NCBI GenBank assembly: GCA_020726505.1
Contig: JAHLEZ010000045.1
Coordinates: 186,001-250,000, forward strand
Reading direction: 5' to 3'
Source: Leptodontidium sp. MPI-SDFR-AT-0119
Taxonomy: Eukaryota > Ascomycota > Leotiomycetes > Helotiales > Leptodontidiaceae
DNA length: 64,000 nucleotides
The translations under genes were made by a program, and so were the position numbers. The notes below the pieces were generated by a model. That model worked only from the letters and a program-made list of their open reading frames with translations. It was not told the DNA's origin and searched no databases. Positions 1 to 11,518 of the stretch are shown one piece after another. Each line of letters begins with the position of its first letter. Positions within the stretch are counted from its first letter, which is position 1.

Positions 1-413
1 ACCTTTCAGCCCCGTTATATCCTGGGACTAAATCCGTTAAAATTTATTGGTAGATAGTAAAGAATTGCCGGAACCAGTCTGTTTCCTATTTTCAGAAGGG
101 GGAGCAACCTCTCTCGCGCTCTCTATTCAAGATCTAAGTCTTATGATATTCTAGCTTCTATCCAATTGAAACCTCACGCAATTTTGCCGTCTACCATAAG
201 TCGACATTCTTCTCTTGTTAATGCGGTGGACCTGTGTTTGCGACAGCGGGGAAACTGAAACCGTAGCGAGCGGTCACATTCAACCTTCACCTACGAGCGA
301 TTAGATACGGACTTGAGACTTTCTTGCCGCGAGATTTGAAATATGATATTAAAAAATCTAGTCCTGGATAACTCCCAATCGTTGCTACGAGATTCATTTC
401 ATTCATGCACTAC
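1..413. other. Intergenic, no gene seen
   Basis: I see no convincing coding potential or RNA gene here. The stretch lies downstream (3' side) of the leftward gene whose stop codon is at 414, so it presumably holds that gene's 3' untranslated region and terminator. Confidence 0.5.
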
Positions 414-2569
414 TCATTGATATCCTATCAGCGTCATTAAGCCATTGCTTGTAGATGAGCTAACGTTAGCCCCAGCATTCACCGCACATTCCGGACAACC
501 AAACACTATCCGATTATGATAAGCGCTTTGCCCAGCGAGAAACAATGTCCATGGCGTACTGTCCTTCACTTGGACATAAACATGATGCATCGTCTCTTCT
601 TTCGATGAGCATCGCGGCGTAACGCCTGGGTGCCGGAAGAAAGTAGCAGGTGACATGTTGAAAACTATATGGGCAGGGAGCTTGTCCGAGGGGACACGCT
701 TCTTTTCATGAACATGTCCAGGGCCACATACTTTCAGGAGTGTTGCATCTACTTGGTGCCAGCTAAGTGCCAAGGTGATCAGCATATCTTGTATTCCAAC
801 ATTGCCAAGCGATTCTCCATCAAGCCTTCCGCACAAGGAGATTTCTGGATCCCCTGTATCGATGTGAGGTCGTTCCAAGCTGACATACAAAGGCTTGTCA
901 GGCTCTTTAACGAAAGCAGGTCCTAGAATGATTGGTCTGGTCTCGATCTCTGTAAGCATTTGCCTTTCAAGATCTTTTTTCTCATGTGGGATAGCCTCTC
1001 TGACAAAGTCGCCAGAGAATCCAATGGCACCCGGCAGGCCAATAGGGCAGCATATTGCCCCACTCTTGCGAGTAGGAAGGTTGGCAATGAATCGGTCTTC
1101 GCTGCGGAGATCGAGGATTGACTGTTGCAAAGGTGCATCCATTGAGAAAAGCAAGTTGGGCAGAATGGCATATCGACCGTTGCGCCAGCCAACGACCATA
1201 GAACCGGATTGTTCAGATTCAGTTCTTCCGGGCTGAAACTCCCCAGTTTGCAAATCGATGCTGACAGGGAACTCCATTGCGCAATGGATACTTGCAAGTG
1301 CTGTGATGACTCTCGACATCCCGCATCCTCCACTTAGTATCGCGTCCACCTCGCCACACAGCCATTTCAAATGATCCATAGTTGACAAGTCAATAGTCGT
1401 AGAATGTTGTAAGGTTGTAAATCCCGGACCTCCTATTCGCCCTAATACCGCCAGACAGATGGATGCTGTCATTGTTTGGAACCGTTGGAGCTCCTTGGAG
1501 GGCCCCTTGACCGTGCTGTGACGAGGATCTTTCCTTGCCTTTGCTGCTTTAAGATACTTGTCGTTATTTGAAATCCTTTGGTACAGCCCCGAAATCTGGT
1601 CAACAGATTCTGGAAAGAAAATTGTGGCTATACTTGCGCTAGTTGGGGTGGTCATAAATTTCGGGTTCCCCCAGAGAGGAAAAGCTTGTAACTCTTCCAT
1701 TCGGTCGTTAACGTAAGCCCACTGGAAATCTAGGTTATGCTCGACAAGGTCGTTGATGTTGTCAAAATCCTCTTGGAGTGTCGTATGGAAATGTCCACAA
1801 TCCTGAAGGAGCGAGTTCCAAAGCATTGCGCCCACAGTATTCCATTTGTAGTGTGTGATCAAGTCAATAGACGTGCTCTTGAAGGTGTTTTCATCCATGA
1901 GATTATCAGTCTCACAAGATCCTCCGGTCACCAGGACGACAGTTCTATGTAACGCGGGTCTTGATCCAGCTCCGTCCCAAACCGTGACCTCCCCAAGCAT
2001 ATACCCGACACATCGAAGGCAGGCTGCTATACGGGCTACAGCACCACTTCTTGTGAAATAAGTCTCTGAATTATTGCGGATAAGCCATCGCAGAAACCCT
2101 TGAATGAGAGCGACATCCGAAGCGAACAAATTCTGCGAGTTTCGAGGATGGCCGCTAGCTTTCAACCCAGTCGTCAACCTCAGCCTCGATATTGCATTTT
2201 GAAATCTCTCTGGCAGGCCATAAATTGCTCCCTCATTCAAGATGACGGGGTGGTTGTCGATCAGGAGATGATACAAAGCTTCTTTTGATCCTGGAACGTC
2301 GGAAAGGCCGTTCTTGAAGAGAGCTTCCACAAAAAAGTCCATAAAGATGTTGATTGCTGATTTTGGTTGCATTGTATAAGCAAGAGCGCATAAAGTCATG
2401 CCGACAAGTTTGGAGCTTTGTGTTGGGCCGAAAGGATCGTCTTCCGGGGGCTTGAACGACTCGAGCCCATGCTGCCCCAGAATTCGGCATGAATGAACCG
2501 TAGGCTCGAAGGCCTCGAAAATTTGCCGCAAATTCTGTTTCTCGGAAGACTTTACGCTCATATTGAGTA
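414..2569 (-). pseudogene. Uncharacterised fungal protein, main part; 5' end cut off by a transposon
   Basis: This open frame runs leftward without a stop or intron for over 700 codons. I recognise no domain; it is rich in short helical, Trp/Cys-containing segments and has no signal peptide or obvious membrane segment. The frame continues upstream into the terminal repeat of the adjoining transposon, where an ATG at 2642 is spurious. The first host-derived ATG is at 2561, nine bases inside the insertion point. The true N-terminus lies beyond the element at 6073-6213. Removing the element plus one TA copy joins the two parts in frame, giving about 764 codons. The remaining frame is undamaged, so the insertion is either recent relative to coding decay or the truncated protein is still made from the ATG at 2561. 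The function is unknown. Confidence 0.6.
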
Positions 2570-2658
2570 CTCGTCGGTTTCCTGACTTTTTTTGGAAAAT
2601 TACCGACCTGCGCCAGCAGGTCGGTACTACCAACTTCGACATACCAGCAACTTCGACA
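2570..2658 (+). repeat. Left terminal inverted repeat of the transposon
   Basis: This repeat is 89 bp and matches the reverse complement of 5984-6072 with about five differences. Inside it, TACCGACCTGC (2601-2611) and GCAGGTCGGTA (2616-2626) form a perfect 11-bp-arm hairpin with a 4-nt loop. A direct repeat AACTTCGACA occurs twice near its inner end. The palindrome and direct repeats are candidate transposase-binding sites. Confidence 0.9.
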
Positions 2659-3068
2659 CGACGACTTAATCAAGGAATAACTTTTTTATTACTAATACGA
2701 TTGGCTTAAAAGTTGGACTATTAAATCCGGAATAAAATTTTACATAATTAACACTTTAGATGACGTCATTTGAATCGTATAATACATCGTGATTAAATCG
2801 ACTAAGCGAATATTTAAGGTGTTATAGGGCAAAAAACACGGAAAATATTAACTTCTACGTCTAACTTCTTAGCCCCTTTATGGATTTTGATAAAAAAGAT
2901 CCCCGGGATATACGAATTACACTTATTCTAATCGATTCCGAGATTTATATAATAATCGTATAACATTTAGTAGTAGAAAATAAGTAATTGTGTCAAAAAT
3001 AGAGGTTTCGGGCATTCTCGTTTATATAATCTAATATACCCCACATTTAACACTAACTCAGATACCCC

Positions 3069-5665
3069 TCAATTGTAATCATCGTAGTCTACAGGCCCAC
3101 CACTACTATTATCACTCAAATTAACGTCAGAATCGGAACTAGCGGACGAATCTAACTCTAGGATGCTCTTAATATTACTGCTATCTTCTTGCTCTATGTC
3201 GCTAGGTATTTTAATCGCTTTTTGTGTGGATCTCCTGGCGCGAATTAGTCTTTAGGATGCGGCTATAATTATAGGCTCTTGTTGTGTGGCCTTTTCGTCT
3301 TTAATTGTAGTCGATTTCCGACCCCTAGGCTTCTTTCTAGTACTAATTAACGCTTGTAACTTCATGACCTTGTCGAGTTTATGTTGTATTTTAGCCTGAG
3401 CTTTTTCTTCTCGGATACGTGCCTTTTCTATTCTTTTTTGAACCTTCGCTACTTCTTTCTCCTCCCTCTTTTACTGTCGAGCTAAAGCTTTAGTAACTCT
3501 CTCTTCTTTTAACTTTAATATATTTCCCGCAATATTCGCTTCTCTTTATAACTTCGTAAGTTTGGACTCCTAGGCAATATTATTCCTTTCGCCGATGATT
3601 CGTAATCCTTCCCTAGAGGAGATTACGCGGCCTCTACTACGAGGTTTAACTCTCTTAGCACTATCTTCGTCATTTAGTACAAGGGAATTGCTGCCCTAGG
3701 TATTATTTGGAACGGTTAATGTAAGCTCTTAGCGCGCGGCATTAGCCATGATCGCATTGACTGTATTACCTTTGCGGAACTTCTTATTAGAGAGTCGCCT
3801 TAATAGAGACGATAATATATCTTCGTAAGTCTCAAGAAATTCGGCGTGTGCGTTGATTCCTTTAGCTCTATATAGGGTACTAAAAAATGGCGTTTTTCTG
3901 TACTAACGAGGATCATCCGCCGTATTATAGTTCCCGTAGTCTTCCACGCCTCTAAGTTGCAAAGGTTCCACTTCTATTAATTCTTGGCTATTAAGCAATT
4001 CGTCGATATAAGAGCTTACTAATGGAGTTATTAGATTATTTGTAATATCGACATTCCTATCACGTGGAAGTTATAGAAGCTCTATTCCGTCTTCTGGCTT
4101 ATCGTTAAAAGCTCTATCATTCTGAGTCCACGGGATATAGTCGTATTCTTCGTCTAACGCTATTTCAGCCTCCTAGAACTCGTTATTAACTAGAATCTAG
4201 CGTAGTATAGGCTCGTTAGATGCAGGAACATTAATTACTGTGAATAAATCACCTGGGGTATAGTTATACACCTGTCCACTAGTGTCTTTGTCGCCTATTT
4301 AAGTATCTTAAGTAAGCTTAAAAGCCTTAATAATAACATCTGGGTTCAATGGCCATATACCGGTACGCCTAAAGGCTAACTAAATCGTCTCTTTCTTAAA
4401 GGTTTTAGTTCTAATCTAGTGAAGGTATTAAAGAAAGGTGTATTTGGTAAAAGAGTTACAACTGTCTCTAATTTTATCTTCAATTACTTAGCCGTGCTAG
4501 TGCTTTTTAGACTGGAAATAAGCAACGTCGAGTGGTTATGTAACATATATTAAGTGAGTAATTAAATAGAAAGGTATAATCTTTAGTTACTTACACTTAA
4601 AGATAAACTTATAGGTCATATAACTACTATAGCCGTCAAATATTAAGAGACACTAAGGGCCTTGTTGCCGGCCTTTAGTTTGTTAATTAAAGTGTTTGAG
4701 CCACTCTAATACGAGCTCGTCACTTGAGTACCCCTTTTTACTACAAGAGATCTTTATGCCTAATAGTAGGTTGTTATTAAACATCTTCTTAAGGTAGACA
4801 GCCCCCGGCATAATAATAAAGTAATTAATAGCGTAGCCAACGGCAGAGATACACTTAATAATTGACACAGACTCGCGGTCGACAAGGTCACGGGTGAAAA
4901 CCTAGAAACAGTCAATACGTACTTAGTCATTAAGATAAGCGGTTTTTTAGTAGTAAAACGTACCTTTTGGATGTTCTTGTGCGTAATAACCGTTGTACTA
5001 CTAATACACCCGACCTTGAAGCCAATTTCGTCTATATTAAAGATATCTTTCTAATATATTAAGTATTTAGCTATCACCACAATTAACTTCTTAAAGTAAC
5101 TAGTAATCTCTTTAATCGTTATATAATCTTTACGCTTTTGGTCTATTAGAGTAGTCCGTAAAGTATAATATTAGCTAGTAACGTCTATTTTATCCACCCA
5201 TCTTTTGGCCCAATTCTGCCTAATTCGCTGGAATATCTCTATAGAGAGATTTAATATTATAGTTGCAGCGGCAATAATTATATTATATCTCATAGGAAAG
5301 CCTCTCTTAATAGCAGTATTAATATACTATATTAGAGACGCCTCTTAAGCCTTATTCAACTTCTTGTTATGCCCCCCATTCTCAGCTAACGTCTTTGAAC
5401 TATTACTCTTCTTATAACGGCTATTTAACGTAAAGTAACTAACTCCACGGAAAACGCTAGCGGCGATACGTAAACTGGTAATATCAGTGTCCTCTAGGTT
5501 CTCATATGCCGCTAAAGCAGCCTAAATCCTAGCCTCCTGGCTTATATAGGCGGGGGTCTTATATTTAGGCATCTTCTATATGCGAGTAATCTTAGTATCT
5601 AAAGGAGACTTCTTCTTGCCCTTCTTGGACCTTCTATACTTGATTTGAGGCGTAGATTTGGCCAT
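3069..5665 (-). pseudogene. Broken pogo/Fot1-type DDE transposase
   Basis: Read on the minus strand from an ATG at 5665, the conceptual product begins with a Lys/Arg-rich tail. It then has a psq-type helix-turn-helix ending in a segment like SLRIAASVFRGV, and a CENP-B-like HTH region. A DDE catalytic block follows, whose first acidic motif reads DIFNIDEIGF. Around 4683-4868 a segment in a shifted frame (GYAINYFIIMPGAVYLKKMF) matches the core of the DDE_1 fold. The C-terminal part (about 3360-3480) is Lys/Glu/Arg-rich and probably coiled coil, and the frame ends in an acidic tail at 3069. There are several TAA/TAG codons where Gln is expected (for example after EARI and after NKA), plus at least one frameshift near 4900. 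C-to-T changes at CpA are the mark of RIP. It is not functional. Confidence 0.85.
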
Positions 5666-5983
5666 AGTAGGCGTAGTTCGTAGTCTAGATTGAATCGTGT
5701 GTGTGTGGGTAGGATAAATCGCGTTTTTACGTGTTAGTGGGATATCCGGACGCGATTTGTACCCCTATCAATGAACTGCAGGACGTCCCGAGGTGCCAAG
5801 ACCCGTTAACTCTGTACTAAAAACTTGTATTTAGATTAAGACAACGTATTATTAATTAGCCCTAGCCCTAATGTACTAGCGTGATAATTATACTTTCGAC
5901 TACGGCGCATTTTTCTATGAAAAAATCAAGTCAAACGGACTAGAATTGGGGTTTTAAAGTAATTAAATAGGCTGAAAAGGCCA

Positions 5984-6072
5984 TGTCGAAGTTGCTGGTA
6001 TGTCGAAGTTAGTGGTTCCGACCTACTAGCGCAGGTCGGTAATTTTCCAAAAAAAGTCAGGAAACCGACGAG
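5984..6072 (-). repeat. Right terminal inverted repeat of the transposon
   Basis: This repeat is the inverted partner of 2570-2658. Several mismatches are transitions, with GCCAGCAGG on the left reading GCTAGTAGG on the right, that is CpA to TpA. Even the termini therefore carry a slight RIP-like footprint, and the internal palindrome is imperfect on this side. Confidence 0.9.
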
Positions 6073-6213
6073 TATCCGAAGTATTCCTCTAAGGCCACCA
6101 AGCCAACCCCAGGCTGCATGTGCTGCGGCGACTGTTGCTACCAGATCGGCTGGGCCAATCTGTACTTGTTGGAGGGTCCCATTATTACGTGATGCTAGGA
6201 CCAATGTAGCCAT
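6073..6213 (-). pseudogene. N-terminal fragment of the gene split by the transposon
   Basis: A leftward frame opens with an ATG at 6213 and encodes about 47 residues (starting MATLVLASRNNG, then an Ala/Gly/Trp-rich stretch) before running into the transposon end. Deleting 2570-6072 and one TA joins codon ...CGG ATA to CTC AAT ATG AGC in the same frame as the long coding region at 414-2567. That continuity is the main evidence that this is the original first part of the gene rather than a chance frame. Confidence 0.7.
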
Positions 6214-7490
6214 TGGATAAGCTAAACCAAATTATGTGGGTTGGGATATGATTGTTGGTAATGAGCTAAGAAGGTGATTCAAGCATGATAAATAGAAAGG
6301 TAGGAGATCTGAGAGATGTGTTTCCTTAACCTCTGAATTTATAGAACAACGCATAGAACAACGCACGTAGTTGTCAGGGCTGCTTGGCCGTCTGTTACAC
6401 AAAGTCTGAGGTATGCCTTGTTTGACCGGCGAATGGTCGAACGTTGCCTAATTGCTTTTGACAGGCAGCATTGCGCAGTCTGTAGCTATTCCTACGCACC
6501 AGATTGGCAGAGCAGACAGAAGTGGATGCATTAATACGCAGTCTTGTAGGGAGTCTCTAGGAGACTTCCGCGGTGGGCTCCCTTGTCTCCAGATACTAAG
6601 AAGTCGGGCGATGACTTCTGCAATATGAGGTGTTATGCCCCAGATGTCCATCTGAGAAGCACGCGGCCGCATTCTCCAGTGCCTGAGCCTCGCAACGCAA
6701 GAAGGCCACCGCGCAGGCGGTAGATTAACCTGACCAATATATCTCCGCTTACCTGGAGTGCTTCTCGTAGCCCTTCAATCCATCCTGGAGAGTCCCCTCG
6801 AACCAGCAGCAGGCGACTTAGTTCTTCGCTGAGGTCCTAACCGACGAGAGGTCACCTGAGCTTAGAACCTAGCACTCAGCACTCCCGTCGAATCTTACTC
6901 TGCCACGTCGAGGTGCTTTTTCTTTACCTGGACGGGTAGCGGAGCCAATCAGGACTGCCCGCAGCCTGGACAGTGTGGTGGGAACGTTGGCTCGAGGAGG
7001 GATAGAAGATAGAGGCAGCGCTGAGTTTTGTGAAACAGCTGGAGCACGACTTGAGCCGCTTGCTTGTACGAGAAGCTGAGGAGAAAAAGAAGAGTGTTCC
7101 CCACGATAACACCGAGTAGTCATTGCCCCAAGTCCATTTTCAGGCAGCAGCCAGCGTTGCAAGAGCCGCGACACCGGAACTCCAAAAGCAGCAGCCCAGA
7201 TTGCCCCGCTCCTGGCTCCGGGATCCAATCACCACGTCCACGGCTTGATGCTTCTTTCTATACCGCAAGCTGCAGACAGCTCTGTCACACACAAGATGAG
7301 CCGGGATGGCCATAAAAATAGGTCGCTTGTTACTTGGATTACATTTATGAATTCAGATAACGGTATACCGGCTACATACGACCATAGACTCATGAGAATT
7401 GGGCATCCCTGCCATACACAACCTTCAAATCGGTGGATTAGTAGTTGGGTGGGTGACCACCAGCGAATACCCACTGTTGCATGTCTTCTT

Positions 7491-7492
<2 letters not shown>

Positions 7493-7522
<30 letters not shown>
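7493..7522 (+). repeat. Poly-T tract, 30 nt
   Basis: An uninterrupted run of 30 T is followed at once by a G-rich run. It is a mononucleotide microsatellite whose length may vary between isolates or be misassembled. It could also be a trace of a retroposed poly(A) tail read in reverse, but no gene copy is visible beside it. Confidence 0.9.
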
Positions 7523-7524
<2 letters not shown>

Positions 7525-8265
7525 CGCGGGGGGGTGACGGGGGGATGCTGGTCCATGTCTTACTTGTATTCTCGTCCTTTTTTTTATTTTTACAATTGAA
7601 CTGCTACGCAACTAATGGCAACTAAGGTATCCCTCACTGGTATTAGATGGATTGATATCACGGCCAAGATTCACTAGAGTGGATATACTGTACGTGCTGG
7701 AGAAAGATAGGTTTTGGGTGAGTTTGGCAGGACCGGGATTTTTTGATATGGAAATACTTGTTGTCATACGCCTCACGACCCCCGAACCCAGGATATTGCT
7801 GGGGCTTGAGGTTGTATTTGGGTGTTTGGGTGTTGATGTTTGTGCTTGTATTGAGGGCTACTACAAGTATGTGTGGATGGGGAAAGGATAGATATGCTGA
7901 CGTGGACTGTGAGGTAGGCATGCGTGGTGAATTAGGAGTCAAGGAGGGCTTTTCTACACCCAGAATGTTATAAAGCGGTGATGCTTTCTCTGGATAGAAT
8001 AGCGGGAACGAAGATCATCGAAAAGGGCATCTTAGTCCCTGGCTGTCTGGCTGCTGGTGTTGATTTTGTTTTGCGATGGAAACATGTAGCCATAAACCAG
8101 TGGAGGGAGTGTTCGGCGCTGTGGGCTTCTTGTGATGTGAGAGATTTTGCTGCTGCGCTGTGGAGACGCGGTTCACCTGAGGATCTCAATTTAAAAGCAA
8201 GTAATTCTTTCTAACTGTCAAATGTTCTACTGTTGTCGACCGTCTTCAATCTCGTAAGTTCCCCC

Positions 8266-8286
8266 TTTTTTTTTTTTTTTTTTTTT
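8266..8286 (+). repeat. Poly-T tract, 21 nt
   Basis: An uninterrupted run of 21 T follows five C residues. It is a second mononucleotide microsatellite in the same gene-poor stretch. Confidence 0.9.
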
Positions 8287-10580
8287 GGACAGCGGCACTC
8301 AAATGTGACGGTTCACCTGAAGATTGTGAAATTGCCTTGGGTATATAGAATGCGCTGAGAACACCCACAATCTTGCGCCGTCCATGGTTTGCTGATGAGT
8401 GATTGGCAGATTAGGGGGGTTGGAATGAGGGGTATATATACAGTACCCAAATTTTCAGTGAAACGGTCATACATTCGCTCTGACTTCTGAAAGGGAGTAG
8501 GAGTGGGGTAAAACAAGTATGGCTTTAGAAAGTTGGATTTGCTAGTCAGTAAGTGAATATAGTGGTGCTAGATTTCGGGCGTGAAATGAGTAATTGAAGG
8601 AGGAGCGAGTGGCGGCTCGGCGGGGGAAATATTGCCTAGCAAGCTTCACCGCGAGATCCGTTTTTAAACCTCACCTGCACATAAAATGTCAGTTGACAAG
8701 CCGATTACCATTTGAGATTCCACTGTTTACATAGCGCGAGAATGGACTGCTGACCTTTAAGCCATGCCAAAACGCTACATGTGGCGTTCCAGCTTGCTTC
8801 CTGGAGGACTGCCTTTTTGACGATACATTGCCGTAACGCCAAATCCTTTCTCATTTTCATCTTTTCATTGTCGCTCGATTTATCGCTGTCATATTTTCCT
8901 AGAGTGTCATATTTCGCGTTGAGCACATATCACATCAGTACCTCGCTCCTACTATCCTCGCGCATCAACAATAATATTCGCTACAAACCTCTTACTCTTC
9001 CGCATCAGTCTTTGACTTGGTACAATTTTTCTATCTCAACGAGTCTCGGGCTCTGTTCTATGCACATGCACCAAGCCTGGTTGGACGACTTCGGTGTAGA
9101 TGTCAACAATTCCAGTTTAAGCGAGGGGTGAATTCTGGGTAGCTGTGCGACAGAGAATGCGGTTGGTATACAGATCACGGGGGCTGAGAAGGGTCTTTAT
9201 ATTTGGCAAATACTCGAAGATGTCGAAGGCTTATGTTTTCTAGGCGCTCCATAGTTGAGCGGGTAAGACACGCTGTCGATATTTTCCTTGACTTTTTGTG
9301 GTTAGGGCCTTGTTGTGGAAGAGCGGATTAAAATCGCAATCCCTTTGAAGGACCACCTGCAGGTATCATAGAGGTCGTACCGCCTCACTAAAACACGTGT
9401 GCCTTAAAGCCTCATTTCCACGAAAATTCATTACCTGCATTTCTACTATCTCACACGTCGAAATCTCTTTAAGCTTACATCTGCTCAAACAACATGCCAT
9501 GTACTATAAAAGCCCTACCTACTTATGTTCTATTACTCTCGCTCGACAAAGTCATCGCTATACTATCACAACCCGTCGATATCATTAAGGATATTCTCCC
9601 CCTCTTCGTAAGTTATATTCGCTCTTCACTAAAACATTACATAAGTATATTATTCATTCTTATCCATTTGCCTTCACTCACAAAACAACAGGCCCAATGT
9701 TTCGCCTCCTCAAATACAATTCCCTCGAACGTGGAGTGGAATATGACAACAATGATTGAGCGTGACAGCAGTTGGCCAAATTAAAAGAAGGAACGACGCC
9801 CGACACGTTTAACGGAAAGTTCTCAACAAATACCACGAGAGTAGCTAATCAAGTCAACCAGCTAAGAGTTCAAGACATATGTACTCTGACAGGCCCCCGA
9901 CCTGATTGGAGAGGGTCAAGGATACCAAGAGCCACGCATTATGTTCGGCACCGTACGGGTTTCTGGTTGGAGACAGAGATGTATATAAATACAATATATA
10001 TTCGCTCGCTATTCGACTCCGAAACAGCCGGTTTCATGTGTATCCTATCGTAGCGTAGCTGATTGGACTTATTCACAGTGAAGTCACACTTCGCTTTGAA
10101 CATGTCGGTATAAACGCCATTTCCAACCTTTCTCCTATAATCGCAAAGGGTTTCAAGCAAAAAGACCTCCATAAATAAGACTTCCATCTTTTTCAGCGAG
10201 TAAACTTCATGCACTAGCCAGGCCTATCCTCCCCTTCTCCACCAAATGAAATAGGTTTGCAGATCCTGTGCGCACCGCAAATTTGGCAGCCACAAAAGCA
10301 TTGACAGCAATCAAGTGATACCGGAATTTGCAGAAAAAGATACGTTTCCTCACTTCTGCGTGTTCGATATAGAGACGGTGGACTGGGAGTTTGCCCGCGG
10401 GTTCCACACCCTCCCGGGTTTAATGTTATGCTAACGAGAGAACGACAAACCGAAAAGCCACTCGAACGAAGGATCTACCTAGCCGTTTTTGTGGAGCTCG
10501 CAGTCTATTGAGTTGCGAAGTTAAAGATAAGTCTCGTGGCCTATTAACAATAAAAACAAGCAAAGGAAAGGGATGTGAAA

Positions 10581-10756
10581 ATGCAGGCACAAGAGGTTAA
10601 GGGTGGTAAGAAGTGAGTACCTGATTTAATGTCACTTGGTGTTTTGTATGTTGCTTATTGGATAGGAGAAAGAGTATTACGACTAATGCTACGAAAGCGA
10701 CTGGAAAGAAGAAAGTTAGAGTGGAAGAAAAGGGCGAGGTAGAAGATAGAACGTAA
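10581..10756 (+). CDS. Possible tiny spliced gene for a basic 40-residue peptide
   Basis: The candidate has two exons (10581-10612 and 10666-10756) separated by a 53-bp intron with GTGAGT donor and TAG acceptor. The joined frame begins MQAQEVKGGKK and continues with a Lys-rich tail, ending in TAA at 10754-10756. The peptide is highly basic with no recognised domain. The support is the good donor, the intron length typical of this genome, and the frame being kept across the junction. The weakness is that any short A/G-rich stretch encodes Lys-rich peptide. It could be the 3' end of a longer gene whose upstream exons I cannot see, or chance. Confidence 0.25.
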
Positions 10757-11518
10757 AGCGGTGTTGGGGTATTCTGTCACTACCCATAAAATTTAGATGA
10801 GTTGGGGACTGTCTCCTTGCCTTGCAGTAATCCAACATCTTTTCCTCTAGAAGCTTATTGAAGAAGACGTTGTGCTGTGTTATACTCCCCTCTCTCTTGC
10901 AAGTCGAGATATTTTGTATCTTTGGATTGTTTTTCGTGGCTTTCTCTATCCAGAAGCTCATGAGTCGGTTGGTGCTGTGATAGACTCGAGATCGAAGCCC
11001 TGTAATTTTTCCACATCGATTGTTCTGATTTCCGTTTCAGAAGATCAAATCCCATTCATAAAATCACTTTAACAGGTGCTTTCTTCACGCAGTTTCAAAA
11101 TTATTCTCGAACATTCCGAAGAATGAAGATTAACAGGCAGTAGTTTTGTCATCGAGTTCGAGGGCTCACCAGGGGATTGCTGGGTGGATCAAATCTACCA
11201 CAGACTTTTTGACCATATCTTCATCCAATCACCAGTCTGGGAACACGAAGAAGCCACTCACGTCCAACGCTGACATCCCTACAGGGGGGCCACTTGAGCA
11301 AGAAGCTTCACTTGGCGCTGACTGCTGATGCTAAACGAGCGAATCACATTTCTGTGCACCGAAACTCCTGACTGCCTCCCGAGACCAGTCCAGGGAGTGA
11401 GATATAAGCACCGGGGACGACTCCACCGCCTGTGGCTTTATAGTATGCTTATGCAATTTCTGTTTGCCATGTATTTTACATCTAGGGGAGGTTTTGGTAT
11501 TGGGATCAAAGAGTGACT
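10757..11518. other. Upstream region of the Zn2Cys6 regulator gene
   Basis: I see no gene here. The stretch presumably holds the promoter and 5' leader of the regulator starting at 11519, though I see no clear promoter element in it. Confidence 0.4.

Larger units (their letters stand above)
2570..6072 (-). mobile_element. Tc1/mariner (pogo/Fot1-type) DNA transposon, RIP-degraded
   Basis: The element is 3,503 bp with 89-bp terminal inverted repeats (2570-2658 and 5984-6072), flanked by a TA dinucleotide on each side (2568-2569 and 6073-6074), the target duplication of Tc1/mariner elements. Both ends read CTCGTCGGTTTCCTGAC inward. The interior is strikingly AT-rich compared with its neighbours and carries a leftward transposase remnant with stops where Gln codons are expected. 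It is longer than classic Fot1 elements (about 1.9 kb) because the transposase has a long charged C-terminal tail and the non-coding ends are long. It appears unable to move by itself but could be mobilised in trans if a related active transposase exists. Confidence 0.9.
6214..10580. other. Gene-poor stretch, no supported gene
   Basis: This 4.4 kb has only short, overlapping frames with no recognisable domain, no consistent codon pattern and no chain of splice sites I could extend. It includes two long poly-T runs (listed separately). The first few hundred bases are probably the original promoter of the split gene. A lineage-specific small gene or a non-coding RNA cannot be excluded. Confidence 0.5.

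Noticed and set aside
2562..2642. ATG at 2642 as the start of the first gene
   Set aside because: It lies inside the terminal repeat of the transposon; the residues it would add are element sequence.
7399..7625. Frames spanning the poly-T run that encode poly-Phe
   Set aside because: Product of the homopolymer, with no conserved sequence or codon bias on either side.
9244..9350. tRNA-like stretch with an A-box-like TAGTTGAGCGGG and a possible B box near AATCGCAATCCC
   Set aside because: No acceptor stem or T-arm can be drawn; the B box has several mismatches. It may be a dead tRNA but I cannot support it.
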